Positions 1 through 10,897 of a stretch of 64,000 nt of DNA are shown here, one piece after another (within the stretch, counting starts at the first letter, position 1; each line of letters starts with the position of its first letter). The notes under the pieces are model-generated. The model ran no database searches. It was given only the letters and a program-made list of their open reading frames with translations, and was not told where the DNA came from. A program made the position numbers and the translations under genes. The stretch is from Chimonanthus salicifolius (lineage: Eukaryota; Streptophyta; Magnoliopsida; Laurales; Calycanthaceae), in NCBI GenBank assembly GCA_013350335.1, contig CM023536.1, forward strand, positions 12,219,520 through 12,283,519, written 5' to 3'.

Positions 1-820
1 CAACTCCATGATGGCTTGTTCATCTCTCAATCCAAGTATGCAAAGGACTTGATCAAGCGTTTTGGGCTTGAGGGGTGTAAACATTCTAAAACTCATATGA
101 GTACCACTACTAAACTATTCAAAGATGAAAGTGGTGTGGATGTTTATCCAAGTCTCTACAGGAGTATGATTGGGAGCTTGCTATACTTAACTGCTAGTAG
201 ACCCGACATAGCTTTTAGTGTGGGAGTGTGTGCTCGATTTCAAGCTAAACCAAAAGAATCCCACATAAAGGCTGTCAAGAGAATTGTCAAATATATAGCT
301 GGAACTCATAATCTCGGCATTTGGTATCCCTTTGATACATCCTCAAACATCGCCTGATACTCAGATGCAGATTGGGGAGGAAATTTAGACGATAGGAAAT
401 CCACGAGTGGTGGTTGCTTTTACATAGGAAATTGCCTCGTGGCTTGGCACAGTAAAAAGCAATCGTCAGTGCCCTTGTCCACAACTGAAGTTGAATACAT
501 AGCTGTTGCTAGTTGTTGTGCCCAACTTCTATGGATGTGACAAATGCTACAAGATTATGGCCTCCAACAAAGCACTATGAGCCTCTTATGTGATAATACT
601 AGTGCTATAAATATCTCTAAAAATCCTGTCCAACACTCTCGCACTAAGCACATTGATATTGTCATCATTTCATAAGAGCTTGTCGAAGAAAAATCTATTG
701 GATTTGAATGTGTCCACCGACAATCAATTGGCTGATATATTGACCAAACCTCTTGATTCATCTCGATTTCTTTTTCTTCGAAAAGCTATAGGTGTTGGAA
801 ATCCTCTGTAATCTTCATTT
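1..820 (+). pseudogene. Copia pol C-terminus (reverse transcriptase end and RNase H), broken
   Basis: The reading frame from about position 7 gives copia RT residues including SKYAKDLIKRFGL, SLLYLTASRPDIAFSVG and the linker to RNase H. After a TGA at 355-357 the same frame continues with YSDADWGG, CLVAWHSKKQ and the LSTTEVEYIA block of copia RNase H. A second TGA follows LLWM at 538-540, then a shift of frame, and then the QLADILTKPL-like tail. Both TGA codons could derive from CGA or GGA, so CpG C-to-T decay is possible for at least one. A functional enzyme would copy retrotransposon RNA and degrade the RNA-DNA hybrid in virus-like particles. This copy cannot encode one. Confidence 0.88.
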
Positions 821-870
821 ACATTTGTCCAAATAAATAAATAAATAAAAATATACTCAATTTTGTTCTG

Positions 871-1065
871 CTCGAGGGGATCGGTAAATACCGAGGGGGT
901 CGAGATCTGTCTCTTAGTCCTTCATGTAGCTCGAGGGGATCGGTACATACCGAGGGGGTCGAGATCTGTATCATACCCTTTCCTGTAGCTCGATGGGATC
1001 GGAATATACGAGGGGGTCGAGATCTGTATCTTAGTTCTTCCTGTAGCTCGATGGGATCGGAATCT
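871..1065 (+). repeat. 59-bp tandem repeat, about 3.3 copies
   Basis: Units start at 871, 930, 989 and 1047 with CTCGAGGGGATCGG or CTCGATGGGATCGG, followed by CGAGGGGGTCGAGATCTGT. The spacing is 59, 59 and 58 bp. The block lies between copia pol and the envelope-like relic. GAGCCC/CTCGA-rich words recur inside the 3' LTR at about 3330-3560, so the array may have been built from LTR-like sequence. No coding role is apparent. Confidence 0.85.
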
Positions 1066-1394
1066 TCCTATGGGCTCGAGTTTAAGCACCATCCATCTAA
1101 GTCCATTCTTGTTGCCCTACCTATGTACCTCCCTTCGCTCTCGAAAGAGCCGTGCGCACAGTTAGGGTTTCCTCCGAACCAGTTCAACCTTCCATTTTCC
1201 CTCTCTGGCACCGATCGTTTCCTCTTCTCCTTCCGCCGCTTCTCATTTTGTCGCAAATGATCCCTGGTTCGCTGATTCCCTGCATCTCAGTCGTCCTCTA
1301 TCTGCGCTTGAATCGGGTAAGCTCTTCTTCTTGAATCGTTGGTTTGTTTTTTTTTTTTTTTATGGTTTTACCCTAAACATCATCCTTCTTCACA

Positions 1395-2760
1395 ATGCCT
1401 CGATTGAAGACTGTCGGCGCAATTCCGACTACCTGGGGTCGTATACCCTCTTTGCCTCAACACCCTGTCTCTCTGGCCCTCGAACCCTCAACATCGGCAC
1501 CTCCTATTTCAGACCCTACTCCCTCTGGGCCTACCCTGTGTCCAAAGAACTACTTGCATGAAAAAAGAAAAATCCATCCAGTGATGGCCCTCCGGAGCAA
1601 GAGCATATTCCATCTCCCAAACCCCATCTGATGCTCCACCTGACATCACACAATCCTAGCATATCTTGGACAGACTCGGACAACGAATCTGGTCCTTCCG
1701 TGTATCCTGATCATCCAGACGTTGGCTAACGTCTCTTGAAACCCATTGTCCGATATGCCGCATTTACGCATCTCAACATTGAGTGAAAAACCTGTGTTTG
1801 GGATCTAGCTCCATACAGTCTGTCAATATCATCAAAAAAATGGGTTGGGAAAAACCTTTTGAATGGGGTAATCAGACATATCCATCCCTGGGCAAAGGTA
1901 TGTTATGCTCTATAAAGGGATATCCTTCGTCTCCTCGTTACTCTTTTTCCATTGAATTTCAAAATGGGGGAATTGAAATTGTCACACCAGCTCTAGTTTC
2001 CTCTCTTATCTCGGTTCCCATCTATAATGATGGGTGATATCACTGTGGTTCAAGACAAGGTTCCTGAGAAGTATAAAATGAAAATTGGGAAGAAACTGTG
2101 TGGAGGTCATCCTGAATGGAAACGTGATAATAGCCTTCGGGCCTCTAGCCTTCTTCCACATTACAAATTACTCCATCTCTTGTTCAACTACAATGTGTAT
2201 CTGCGCTATAGCAACCAAGTCTGATCTCACTGGCTTTATGGTTCATACCCTTTACTGCGTTGCAATGGTGCGTCGCATTTGTCTTCCAACTCTGATTGCT
2301 CAACATCATTCATTACCTATTTGGAAGGGTTCTGGTCATGGTGCTCCGCCCTTTTTCTATCTCATGTCTAAACTTGCGCTTCACTTTGGAGTCAAACCAC
2401 GTAAAGGAGAAATTACCAAAGTGCACAAGGTCTTTAATTCGTACGTTATTGATCTTTGTCTTCGGCCCATTAACCATGATCTTCTGCTGCCCCCATTGAA
2501 GAGGAAAATACTTCTGACGCCTCTCACGCTGCTTCCCTGCTCCTCTGCAACAAGCGCTTCCCGTAGACCGTGAGTTTGTCGAAGGTCAATTTCGCTGAAG
2601 TCAACAGCCGCATTGAACTCCTCCATCAAGATCACTATGATCTATCACGTTCGTGAAAGCATCCATTCTTGAACTCTTCTCGTGCCTTCGCAATCTAGCC
2701 ACCTCTTGCAAAAGCAATGATGCGGCGGCTCCATCTTCTCCTCCTCCAGCTGTGGATTAG
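1395..2760 (+). pseudogene. Envelope-like / plant-transposon-protein region of the copia element, decayed
   Basis: Three frames between pol and the polypurine tract read as one decayed protein. Recognisable stretches are GWEKPFEWGNQTYPS then IEFQNGGIEIVTPALVSSLISVP (about 1830-2035), and SLPIWKGSGHGAPPFFYLMSKLALHFGV (about 2310-2395), followed by a low-complexity tail ending PPPAVD at about 2757. The layout (folded domain, then a proline/serine-rich tail) and the motif order resemble the domain annotated as putative plant transposon protein, which is also seen in the Mutator accessory gene of this window. At least three frameshifts break it. Its function is not known for the family. The assignment rests on motif order by eye. 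Confidence 0.5.
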
Positions 2761-3156
2761 TCTGGACCATCTTGCTCTTTAGCTTTTGTTGCATTTTTTT
2801 CCCTTTTTGGGCATGTACTTAACACATTTTTCTGTGCACATGTTATTCCTTTGTCAATTTGTCTTGACAAAAAAGGGGGAGTATCATTTGTTTTTAATCT
2901 AATTTGAGGGGGAGATTCAATACCTCTTTCTAGTATATTTCTTGGTGTTTCCTGGTGCAGGTATTGAACGGTTGCTTTTAAGACCTACTGTCAGGGGAGT
3001 TCGTTGAGAATCGACTTGAAGGTTACAAGTTTGGGGTTGGGATCTCTTGTATAAGGGGTTATTCTTGTATTTTTTTTGGGCAAATGTATTTCATGTCTGT
3101 ACTCAGTTCATAGGTGAGTCACTATGTTTTGTCACGAAATTGACAAAGGGGGAGAT

Positions 3157-3990
3157 TGTAAGTGCCCCAGCTAGTCTGAGTCACCGTCTTGTCAATGTTC
3201 GTGACCCTTCTTAGTTTTCCTTGGGTGCTTGGAAGATGCGAAAGTTCTAAAGGTTTGAAGAGTGAAGAGCGTTGGAACAATTAGTCGGGCGTCAAGCAAC
3301 CAACTCGGAGAATCTGTGTTTTGGTCTAGCCCAAGCCCCTCGACACTGGGCCGAGTCCCTCGACCCTAGCCTTAGAAAGTGTCTATGTACCGAGCCCATC
3401 GGGTTCTCTCGAGCCCTCGTAGTATCCGTTAAGTTGTCCAGCTACACTTTCCTTGTTTGACTTAGTTTGACCTAAGCTGGCACTGCTGGACAAAGTGGCC
3501 GAGCCCATCAGAGCGCTCCCGATCCCATCGGGATCACTCCCGAGCCCCTTGGGAACTAGCCGTTGGATTGTCTGAAAAATCATTAGATACCCGACTCTTC
3601 TCTTTTCGAGGGCATCCATGTTGTGTGAGAAAATCAGAGAACCGTTGTCAAAAACCCTTTCCCTCTCTAATGTGTCTCTCCAGAATCTCTATGAGCTTCT
3701 AGGTAGTTAAAACTTGTGAGGAAGAAAAGACCTTGAGAGATCCCTCTAGGACACCTGTAGCATTCAATGGCCTAGTTCATTATCTCTGCTGAGGTTGCTT
3801 GCATCTGTGAAGACTAAATACTGAAGGTTCAGTCTAAAGCAAGAAGATCACAAAAAAAAAAAGGGGGGCACAACCTTTTAAGGATCAGCACACCCAAGGC
3901 AAGTTTTTTTCTTTTTCTTCTTGTTATTTTTCATTTTCATCACTGTACGGTGGAATAGAGCTTAATGCCCGAACCAACATAAAAAATAGA
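3157..3990 (+). repeat. 3' LTR of the left copia element
   Basis: The start is fixed by the adjacent polypurine tract (GACAAAGGGGGAGAT) and the TG dinucleotide. The LTR contains many CGAGCCC/ATCGGG words and ends near the CAACATA at about 3975. No 5' LTR is in the window for comparison, so the right border is uncertain. Confidence 0.55.
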
Positions 3991-4009
3991 AGTCTCTTTA
4001 GTGTATTGT

Positions 4010-4970
4010 GAGGGTGAGATACCCTTTTATTAGTGCATTTCTAGATAGCCCTAGGTTGGGTGGATTCTAAGAGTGGATGTGGTTGGGTGATTACCTTGCA
4101 CATAGTTATGAAGAACATCCTTATTCGAAGTAGCATGAAATGAGGGTACTAGAATTTATCACCCAAGAATCATGACATGTATCGAAAGACAAAATTAGGG
4201 CATTTGAATTACTTTCTTCAAAGAAAATTACCGAGTCTTTACCTCCCCTGATTATTGTTTTCATGTTGTCTCCTTGGACTTTACAGTCCCGTTTCATGTG
4301 CCCCAACAGCCTTCACTCTTTCCTTGTGGAGGCGTTGGGTGCTCTGTTCTTCCTCGATTTCGATCGACCCTGATTCTTGCTTCCCCTATTTGATGTTCTT
4401 CCCTCTCTTCAACATTCAGAGTAGTTCTTGAAGCTTCACATTGGGATTTCCTCTAAGATTCTTCACTTAGGATGACACCTACAACATCATCATATTTCAA
4501 CTTTGTTGATCCAGAAGAATTGCTCACACCTATCACCAAACTATCCCAACTTTTAGTAATCCAGATAAATCAGAAGAGCTCTGATTTCATTTTCAAAATT
4601 GATGCCTACGGATTCCAACTGACTTGTGATTGTATTGAACTCATTCAAATACTCACCACGTTCCACCATCAGACATCCTCATGTTGAACAACCTTTTCAT
4701 CAGATGAACCCTTGTTTGGAAGTAAATGCTTTTTTGTACATCCTTGATAGGGCCACCATGAGATCTTATGCAGTCTTCTCCTTCAAGATGTTTAATGCAA
4801 CCGAATTTTCCAGAGAAAGTCGAATCGTTCCCAGGGCCTTTTGGTCGAGCACCTTCCTTCCACTAGCTATCGGTCATTTTCTCTCATTTCTTCAATTTTC
4901 CTCCAAGAGGAAGATAGAGATCCTTCTGATATAGGTAATCTTCTATCTGCATCCTCCATGAACTGAAGTT
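4010..4970 (-). pseudogene. Copia gag with CCHC knuckle and protease start, broken
   Basis: On the minus strand the region opens with a gag-like stretch (MEDYLYQKDLYLPLGGK, then IRLSLENSVALNILKEKTAYDLMVALSRMYKKAF) typical of UBN2-type copia gag. A zinc-knuckle remnant GHMKRDC follows at about 4306-4285. Then come HDSWVINSS and, after a frameshift, SFHATSNKDVLHNYVQG, the region around the aspartic protease active-site segment of copia pol. Several stops and frameshifts are present. Gag would form the particle core. This copy is dead. Confidence 0.75.
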
Positions 4971-5044
4971 CGGGCAATCTAAACTTTGAATCCTCATCCT
5001 CCTTCCGACATTGCTCTCACTCGAGCCAAAGCTCTGATCCCAGT

Positions 5045-5456
5045 TGTTGGGAGAAAATCACCTTTTCGTCTACACACAAACAACAATATCGAAGATAGAA
5101 AAGAGAAATCAACAAAGAGAAGCAAACCACAACATAAAGATTTTATGTAGTTTCCTTTCGGTACGTCCAAGAGGCTCAAACCGATGCACTATGCTCAAAG
5201 ACAAAACGAAAAAGAGGCGGATCTCATTACGGATGTTATACTCTCTCTCTTTCTCTCACACACAAAACGACAATATATGTTATCCCAATTAGGGTTTACA
5301 TAAGACGCCATGTGAAATTACAAAATTGTCCACCCCCGTGCCCCTGGACAAGGGGGCACTCCCCACCTTTGACTCCCCTGGGAGCTCAGCACGGAGCTTG
5401 ACCCCCGACCAGATCGTTAGTACATCTCTGATAATCTGACTCCACAGAGCCTAACA
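5045..5456 (-). repeat. 5' LTR of the antisense copia element, 412 bp
   Basis: On the + strand it runs TGTTGGGAG..GCCTAACA. The left edge lies next to the primer site at 5031-5043. The solo LTR at 5999-6378 is a diverged relative, sharing ACCTTTT, the phrase TTTCGGTACGTC and the CCTAACA end. Confidence 0.85.
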
Positions 5457-5560
5457 CTCTCAACTCTATGTATTGAGGCTGACTTTGGTCTTTTAGTAAC
5501 ATGTCCAAACCACCTCAAATGGGTTTCTCTCAATTTGTCATCTATGGATTTTTTTTTTAA
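5457..5560 (-). mobile_element. Fragment of an RTE-clade non-LTR retrotransposon, ORF C-terminus
   Basis: The minus strand encodes DKLRETHLRWFGHVTKRP then IHRVESV at about 5539-5457, the diagnostic C-terminal block of plant RTE reverse transcriptases (consensus like LRWFGHVQRRP..APVRRVE). The copia LTR at 5045-5456 starts where the similarity stops, so the LTR element probably landed in the RTE. Upstream minus-strand sequence (5560-5800) stays open but is not recognisable as RTE. Confidence 0.7.
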
Positions 5561-5998
5561 ATACCAAAGTTCAAGGTTAGGATGATCAGGTGGACTTGGA
5601 ACTTCATCCTTCTCCATTCGGGTGATCTCCAACATAGTGTAACCCAACTCAAAATTGGATGGTAATCTCCTTGAATTAGGAGACTTTGGTCTCCTCATTA
5701 CTAACTTCATGAAATTCTCTCCCTTGAAGAGTCTTAAATGCTTAAAAAAAACTTCTCTATTTGAAACGCTAAACTCCCATTGGCCATCAACATGCCTCAA
5801 AGGATCTCAATTGTCACATGTCTTTTTCTCCCCTTTCACACCATTGAACAATGGACATAGATTCGCAATAGAACTCTTGTTAGTATTAGTTTCCACTATC
5901 TGGAGGGGTGGATGCGCTCACACCCTTTTTTTTGTGTTTGCTTGCTTGGCCTTAAATAGCTACCTCTATTCTCTTTCTAGATCCGCATAACATGTACC

Positions 5999-6378
5999 TG
6001 TTGAGAGGAAACACCTTTTCTACCACGTAGAAATAGCAATATTGAAAAGGAAAATAGAGAGGAGAAAGTCAAAGACATAGACTCAAACCACAACACAGAG
6101 ATTTACGTGGTTCCCTTTCGGTACGTCAACGGGTTAAACCAGGTCTACTATGCTCAAATGAAAGCAAACAGAGAAGATACGGATGTGACCTTCGTTAAAA
6201 TTTTGCTCATATCCTCTCTACAAAAATAAGACATATATACTGCCGTATTAGGGCTTACAAAAGGTGCAGTGCGAAAATTACAAAATGCCCTCCACTAAAA
6301 TTTGGATCAAGGGCTTCGCAGTAGTGGGGATCAGATCGACAATACATATCTAATAATCAGGTTCCATTGAACCTAACA
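5999..6378 (-). repeat. Solo copia LTR with near-perfect 5-bp target duplication
   Basis: The LTR runs TGTTGAGAGG..CCTAACA (380 bp) and is flanked by GTACC (5994-5998) and ATACC (6379-6383), a 4/5 match expected for a target duplication. No gag or pol lies beside it, so it is best read as a solo LTR left by LTR-LTR recombination. It is related to the LTR at 5045-5456. Confidence 0.8.
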
Positions 6379-6434
6379 ATACCTATGATAGATATCTTTA
6401 CTTTCAACATCCAATGAGAATGCCAAATATGTAT

Positions 6435-7522
6435 TTTTTTTTTTGAATGGTTGATATAATAATAGAAAAGGAGCACCAGATGTGCAGATACAAAGCAAAA
6501 AAGCAAAGAAAGAAACAACCTGCCCACAACCCACTACACCCACGAGCAACCCTAACTCTGGACAAAACACTAAAATACTTATGCTATGTCAAAACATTCT
6601 CTCTAGGCACGCAAAATGTTATTCATCGATAGATTTCTGAATTCTGCAAGGGAGGAAACCCATGAGGCACACTTGGCAACGCCTCTTCTCGAGACTGCTT
6701 CGCTTGACTCAGCACGATCCTTAAAAATTCTATTGTTACGTTCCTACCATAAGCTCCCGACAATGGCAAAGAGAGACAAGCGCACCACATTGAGGCGCAT
6801 TTTGGGGAGACCGAAATAATATCCCAAGCATAAGATAATTCAGCCACCTTAAGAGGCATAACCCAAAGCACACCAAACTTATCCAAGACAAAATTCTAAC
6901 AGCATAGGAGAAAGGGCAATGGATAAGAAGGTGGTTCGTCTGCTCCGAGGCTTGAAGACAAAAAGGGCAAGCACTGACAATGATTTTTCCTCTTACGTAA
7001 GTTGTCTTGGGTCAGAATTTTTCCCAAACCAGCAGTCCAAAGAAAACAAATTGCACGAGTGGAGCTTTGGAAGTCCAAATATCAGGATTGACAACAGCTG
7101 AAAGAGTCACCTGATTGTTCCAACTGAGGAAAGACTTAACAGAGAAGCTACCATTCAGATCCGGCCACCACACAAGACAATCTTCAGAAGAACTACGTAT
7201 CCTGTAGGAAAAAATGAAGTGAAGCAGCTCTGAAAAGTCATCAATCTCTGAGTCAGAAAGGTGACGCCGAATGGAGAGGTCCCAGACGACCTGCTCATTG
7301 TAAATGGAGTAGAAATCTGCAATGACCCCGGTGGGAAAACCGAGATAGACGGTAAAGAGAAGGGAACCGGGATGCAAGGAGGTGTTGATACACTAGGGTT
7401 CTGTCCAAAACTTAACTCTATTCCCATGCCCCACCTTGAAACGGATCCCTTCTTAAACTTGTCAACACAAGCTACAATAGCTCTCCACATTCCAGATGCT
7501 CTGCGAGGAAAAGGATTGAATA
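6435..7522 (-). mobile_element. 5'-truncated L1-type LINE with 12-bp target duplication
   Basis: A poly-T run at 6434-6444 is the antisense poly(A) tail. CCAAATATGTAT occurs at 6423-6434 and again at 7523-7534, directly flanking the element, as expected for target-primed insertion. The minus strand encodes the C-terminal part of ORF2: the KVGHGNRVKFW-like segment, WDLSIRRHLSDSEIDDFSELL, then a reverse-transcriptase zinc-binding domain (NGSFSVKSF, DIWTSKAPLVQFVFFGLLVWEKF, then a CPFC..NHLLIHC pattern) at about 7400-6860, and a 3' untranslated tail. One or two frameshifts are present. It is not autonomous. Confidence 0.92.
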
Positions 7523-7534
7523 CCAAATATGTAT

Positions 7535-8101
7535 ACCCTACTATCAAACTCCTAACCAGCTGCTAAATTTAACATCCTTGTCATCTTCTGACCCTTGACT
7601 GGGAAAATGCATCCAAACCTTCATTCCAAGTTTCTGAAGAATGAAAGGAAGGAAAAACAAATATGAAAGAGAAAAGGAAAAACATCAAATGCACCTGTAG
7701 TTAGTTAGCTTTTGCAGTTAAGGTCAAATGGTGATTTGGGGTGTTGAAAGCAACTATTTTGCTCATATGCTTATTAACCAACGGCTCTTAATTAGGTGGT
7801 TGTTGCCACTCTATATTCTATTTACTGTTTCTGCTGGATACTCTGGTTGTAGTGCAGTCAGCAATTTCATGATCTCATATTGCTTCTGTGAATTATTTGG
7901 CTGAGATTTACTAAAATTAGCTGTGCAGCTTCTCGGCTAAGCATCACACAATTCTTATTAACTTCACGGTGCCAATGTGTGCTGATTGTATGATCTCTGA
8001 ACAGTCGTCACGGTACTGCTGCTTGGTTTGTGTTGGCACATAAATGATCACTGGACAATCATTGTTAAAATTATGTCAATAGATATGAATTGCAATTCTC
8101 T
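7535..8101. other. Unique-looking non-coding DNA
   Basis: This stretch has no long open frame, no TE protein similarity and no repeat visible by eye. It is probably intron 1 or upstream flank of the BPI/LBP gene. Confidence 0.5.
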
Positions 8102-8724
8102 TTCCAAAACATAGTTGTCAGATCCATCCCGAAATTTGTTCTGGTTTTGTCTTTACATGGAATGTTCCAACATTCTGACCGTTTCAATGTTCATTTTGGA
8201 AAAGACGGTATAAAAAAATAAAAAAAAATAAAAAATGAAGACAATACTACAAACTTATAAATATATTGAAATTAATTATTTTAATCATTTTACACTAATC
8301 TACATAAATAAAAGCATAAATGATCATTAAGTAACTATTCATGTTTGTAATGTCAATTCATAATAGTGTAATTATCAAATACTAATTCATGAATGCTTGA
8401 ATTTTACTCTTCATGAATTAAATACAAATCGAATTAGACCAAAAAAAAAATCTAACTAAGTACCTAAGAAATGAACTTGAATTCTAATTTTATTCAAAAG
8501 CAAAGGTCAAAACTCAAAACACATAGGCACAACCGGTCCATTTAATTTTCTCTCCAATTTTCATAACACATTAAAAATAAACCATATATAATGAAAATAT
8601 ATGTCATGGACTACAATTGGACCAAATTTCAGCACAAAATTCAATTTCTAGCCACATAATCTTAGTGGTCAAAGTCACCAGGCGTCTTTGTCAAGGACAT
8701 CTAGTGACTTTGACCACTAAGATA

Positions 8725-9414
8725 CAGTAAAACCCCTATAAAATAATACTCTTGGGACCAAGAGAAATTATTATCTTAACGGGGTTATTGATTTATTGAT
8801 AAATGAATAATTTATTAATTTATCGATAAATGAATATTTATTAATTTAGGGAGAGTATTACGTTTCTACTACTTGTACATGTATGGCTTATAAATCCAAA
8901 AACAATGGATGTGGTCAAAAGTTAATACATACAAGCCCAAGAGACTCTAAAAAAGAAGAGATGACAGTTGTGTTATCAATTGTTTCTCCAAAAGAGGCCT
9001 TTCAAGCAGTAGTAACCTTAAATAACTACTTTTTACAACATAAAAAAATATATACCAGAGGTGGTGTGTGCATTGCAAAAAAATAAGGATGAAGTTGAGT
9101 TCAGTTTAGGTACAAAGAAAAGACAGCAACTTTAGATGAATATTTTGAGAAAGAGTTGAATTGAGAAAATAGAAGTTGTTAAGTAAAAAGTTACTGAATA
9201 CTGTATTATGAATTTTTATTTGCTATTTTTGTATGTATTTCATCAATTATTAATTTATATTTCGTTGGGCCCTTAAGGATTTCTAAAAAATTATTGTCTT
9301 ATGTATTTAGCGAGGTTATTAATTTAGTACACTGGCCCGAGTTGGGATCATAAGATTTTATTATTTAAGCGAGGTTATTAATTTATCTAACATTTATTTA
9401 TCGAGGTTTTACTG
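8725..9414 (+). mobile_element. Pogo/Lemi1-like Tc1-mariner element, 690 bp, TA target duplication
   Basis: The terminal inverted repeats are CAGTAAAACCCCTATAAAAT (8725) and ATCGAGGTTTTACTG (to 9414), flanked on both sides by TA (8723-8724, 9415-9416). These match the ends of plant Emigrant/Lemi1 pogo elements. Inside, AT-rich sub-repeats TTATTAATTTA recur near both ends. Only the C-terminal end of a transposase survives, so this is a deletion derivative. Confidence 0.88.
8900..9170 (+). pseudogene. C-terminal remnant of a pogo (CENP-B-like DDE) transposase
   Basis: An open frame from 8883 gives VVLSIVSPKEAFQAVVTLNNYFLQHKK. After a frameshift come EVVCALQKNKDEVEFSLGTKKRQ and then TLDEYFEKELN-like residues (to about 9160). 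This order matches the extreme C-terminus of plant CENP-B/pogo-like transposases, where such a segment follows the DDE domain. The DNA-binding and catalytic parts are absent. Identification is from memory of the family pattern. Confidence 0.6.
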
Positions 9415-9741
9415 TATCAAGTGGCTATAAATTGAATTTTATGATCAAATTTTATCCATTTGCTCAGTCCCTTTTTTTTTTTTTTTTTTTTTTTACGGTT
9501 GGATTTTATACACATATCTTCTTTGTTTTTTGAAAAATATGAAATCTATAGTGTGGAACAGGTAGGGCTGAAACGGGTCGTTCGAGCCTGTTTTGCCCAG
9601 ATGAGGCCTGTTCTGGCCGGAGTGGTCCAGAACAGATCTGGTACCAGAACTGAGCCCGTTCTGTTTCATTTTTTGTCCGGGTGCAGAATGTTTTGTCCAT
9701 TCTGGCCGGAATGCAGCAGAATTGACAACTAAGTTCCAAAA

Positions 9742-10135
9742 AAAGGTAGTCTTGTTTATTATCCCCTGCCTGGCTGTTTGGAATTGCCGGTCATTGTAAT
9801 TGTTATTTCAAGTTTTACTGTACTTCATTTCACTCTGAGTCCTCTCATGGATATCGCTCAGCCCAAAATGGTATTAGTAATAATAATCTATGTTGCAGAA
9901 GCATATGTTTTGCTTCCCTTCTGATTCACATGGCTAATGATAGAATCAGAATAGTCTGGTAGAATTTTACTTCACTCATGTTCAGTCAACTGTTTGTTTG
10001 AGTCTTTCAACTCTGCTGCCACAGAATTACCTGATTAGCTAAAATTGTTTCAAATTTAACAGAAAATATTTGAGCTACCAATGGCGAAGTCATTGAGTAC
10101 CTTGTAATTGCTATTAGGGAAGTGGTGAAGATCTT
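9742..10135. other. Non-coding intronic DNA
   Basis: No open frame, repeat or TE similarity can be supported here. It lies upstream of the first recognised BPI/LBP exon. Confidence 0.4.
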
Positions 10136-10139
10136 CAAG

Positions 10140-10635
10140 GAGAACTGATAGGGGAAGCTATATTTGAGGTTGTGTTGGGAGTGCTATAAGTTGGTTTCAT
10201 CAAGTTAATTTCCTTAGAGGTTCTAGTTTTTTGTGAGATTCAGGACCTCATCTCTGCTAAAGGTTTTTCAGTTCATAAATTTATCATTCAGCAAATGAGG
10301 AGACAAATCAATTGGTTCTTGGTGGGGCTTCTCTTTTTATGATGCTTTCCTCAAGATGGATGTATCTCTTCTTAGCGCTTTAATGTATCTCTCTATCTTT
10401 CAAAGAAAAAAGTTATATTGGAGGGAGACTCAGCAAATGCAATTTCTTGGATAACTTGCAAGTCTAAAGTTCCATGATGCTTTCAGATGTCAGTGAGAGA
10501 AATTAGGAGCATGAGGTCAACCTTGGATTTTTTTTTTTTTTTTTTTTGTTCGTGTTAGGAGATCTTCTAATTAAGTTGCAGACTTTTGCAAAGTTTGCGG
10601 TAGATAGACAAGATGCTGTTATAGTGTGTGTCCAT
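10140..10635 (+). mobile_element. Decayed LINE RNase H remnant
   Basis: The + strand reads VILEGDSANAISWITCKSK at about 10410-10465, then VREIRSMRS and, after an 18-bp T run (10530-10548), VRRSSN-VADFCKVCGR. This is the order of the RNase H domain at the end of plant L1 ORF2 (..EGDSANAISW.., then REANQVAD.LAK). The T run sits where the HV-R motif should be, so it looks like slippage inside former coding sequence. Several stops are present. Confidence 0.7.
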
Positions 10636-10897
10636 ATATATACTTGTACATGTGCTCAATGTAGATTGGATATTTCTATACAAGTTTCTACACATTTCTG
10701 TTACTTTTTTTTAAAGAACCAGGCTGCTTAGTTTTCTTGTGATTGCTGCAAGATAAACTATACATTCCAGCTAACACAAATTTCCAAAAACTACTATATT
10801 CTTATTGAAGCTTATTTGCTTTCCCTGTTAAGTGACAGTGTGCTTATCTTCACGCCTTTAAACAATGGAAAATTGATGAGCATGCTTCTTGTTGAAG

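Larger units (their letters stand above)
1..3990 (+). mobile_element. 3' part of a SIRE/Maximus-like Ty1/copia retrotransposon, cut by the window edge
   Basis: In order the segment holds the end of copia pol, a short tandem repeat block, a decayed envelope-like region, two polypurine tracts (about 2869-2882 and 3145-3156) and an LTR starting TGTAAGTGCC at 3157. An extra region between RNase H and the 3' LTR is typical of the SIRE/Maximus lineage. The 5' LTR, gag and most of pol lie left of the window. The right end of the LTR is not sharply visible, so 3990 is approximate. All coding parts are broken. Confidence 0.8.
4000..5456 (-). mobile_element. 5' part of an antisense Ty1/copia element (LTR, primer site, gag, start of pol)
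   Basis: Read on the minus strand, an LTR (5456 to 5045, TG..CA) is followed by a tRNA-Met-type primer site (complement of 5031-5043, close to TGGTATCAGAGC), then gag and a zinc knuckle, then the start of the protease region. The element stops near 4000, where it abuts the LTR of the preceding copia element. Pol and the 3' LTR are missing, so this is a truncated copy. Confidence 0.82.
8610..9460. mobile_element. Long-palindrome (foldback) MITE, interrupted by the pogo element
   Basis: CTTAGTGGTCAAAGTCAC (8661-8678) and its exact complement (8704-8721) form an 18-bp stem around a 25-bp loop. The arms continue outward: AAAATTCAATTTCTAGCCAC on the left (about 8634-8655) pairs with GTGGCTATAAATTGAATTTT on the right (9421-9440). 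The right half begins again only after the pogo insertion, so the palindrome was split at 8724/9415. The outer limits are approximate. Confidence 0.65.
8112..9731. mobile_element. Outer TIR element (possible MULE/hAT-type MITE) carrying two further insertions
   Basis: The ends are inverted repeats: TAGTTGTCAGATCC at 8112 and GAATTGACAACTA ending at 9731, each followed inwards by GAAT/GTTC/CCGG-rich sequence such as CATTCTGGCCGGAATG. TTCCAAAACA lies left (8102-8111) and GTTCCAAAA right (9733-9741), a possible imperfect target duplication. The arms are rich in TGTTCTGG-type words. There is no transposase of its own. The class is uncertain. Confidence 0.5.

Noticed and set aside
9460..9740. Open frames on both strands around the GTTCTGG-rich stretch
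   Set aside because: They lie in the arm of the outer TIR element and result from its CCGG/GTTC repeats.
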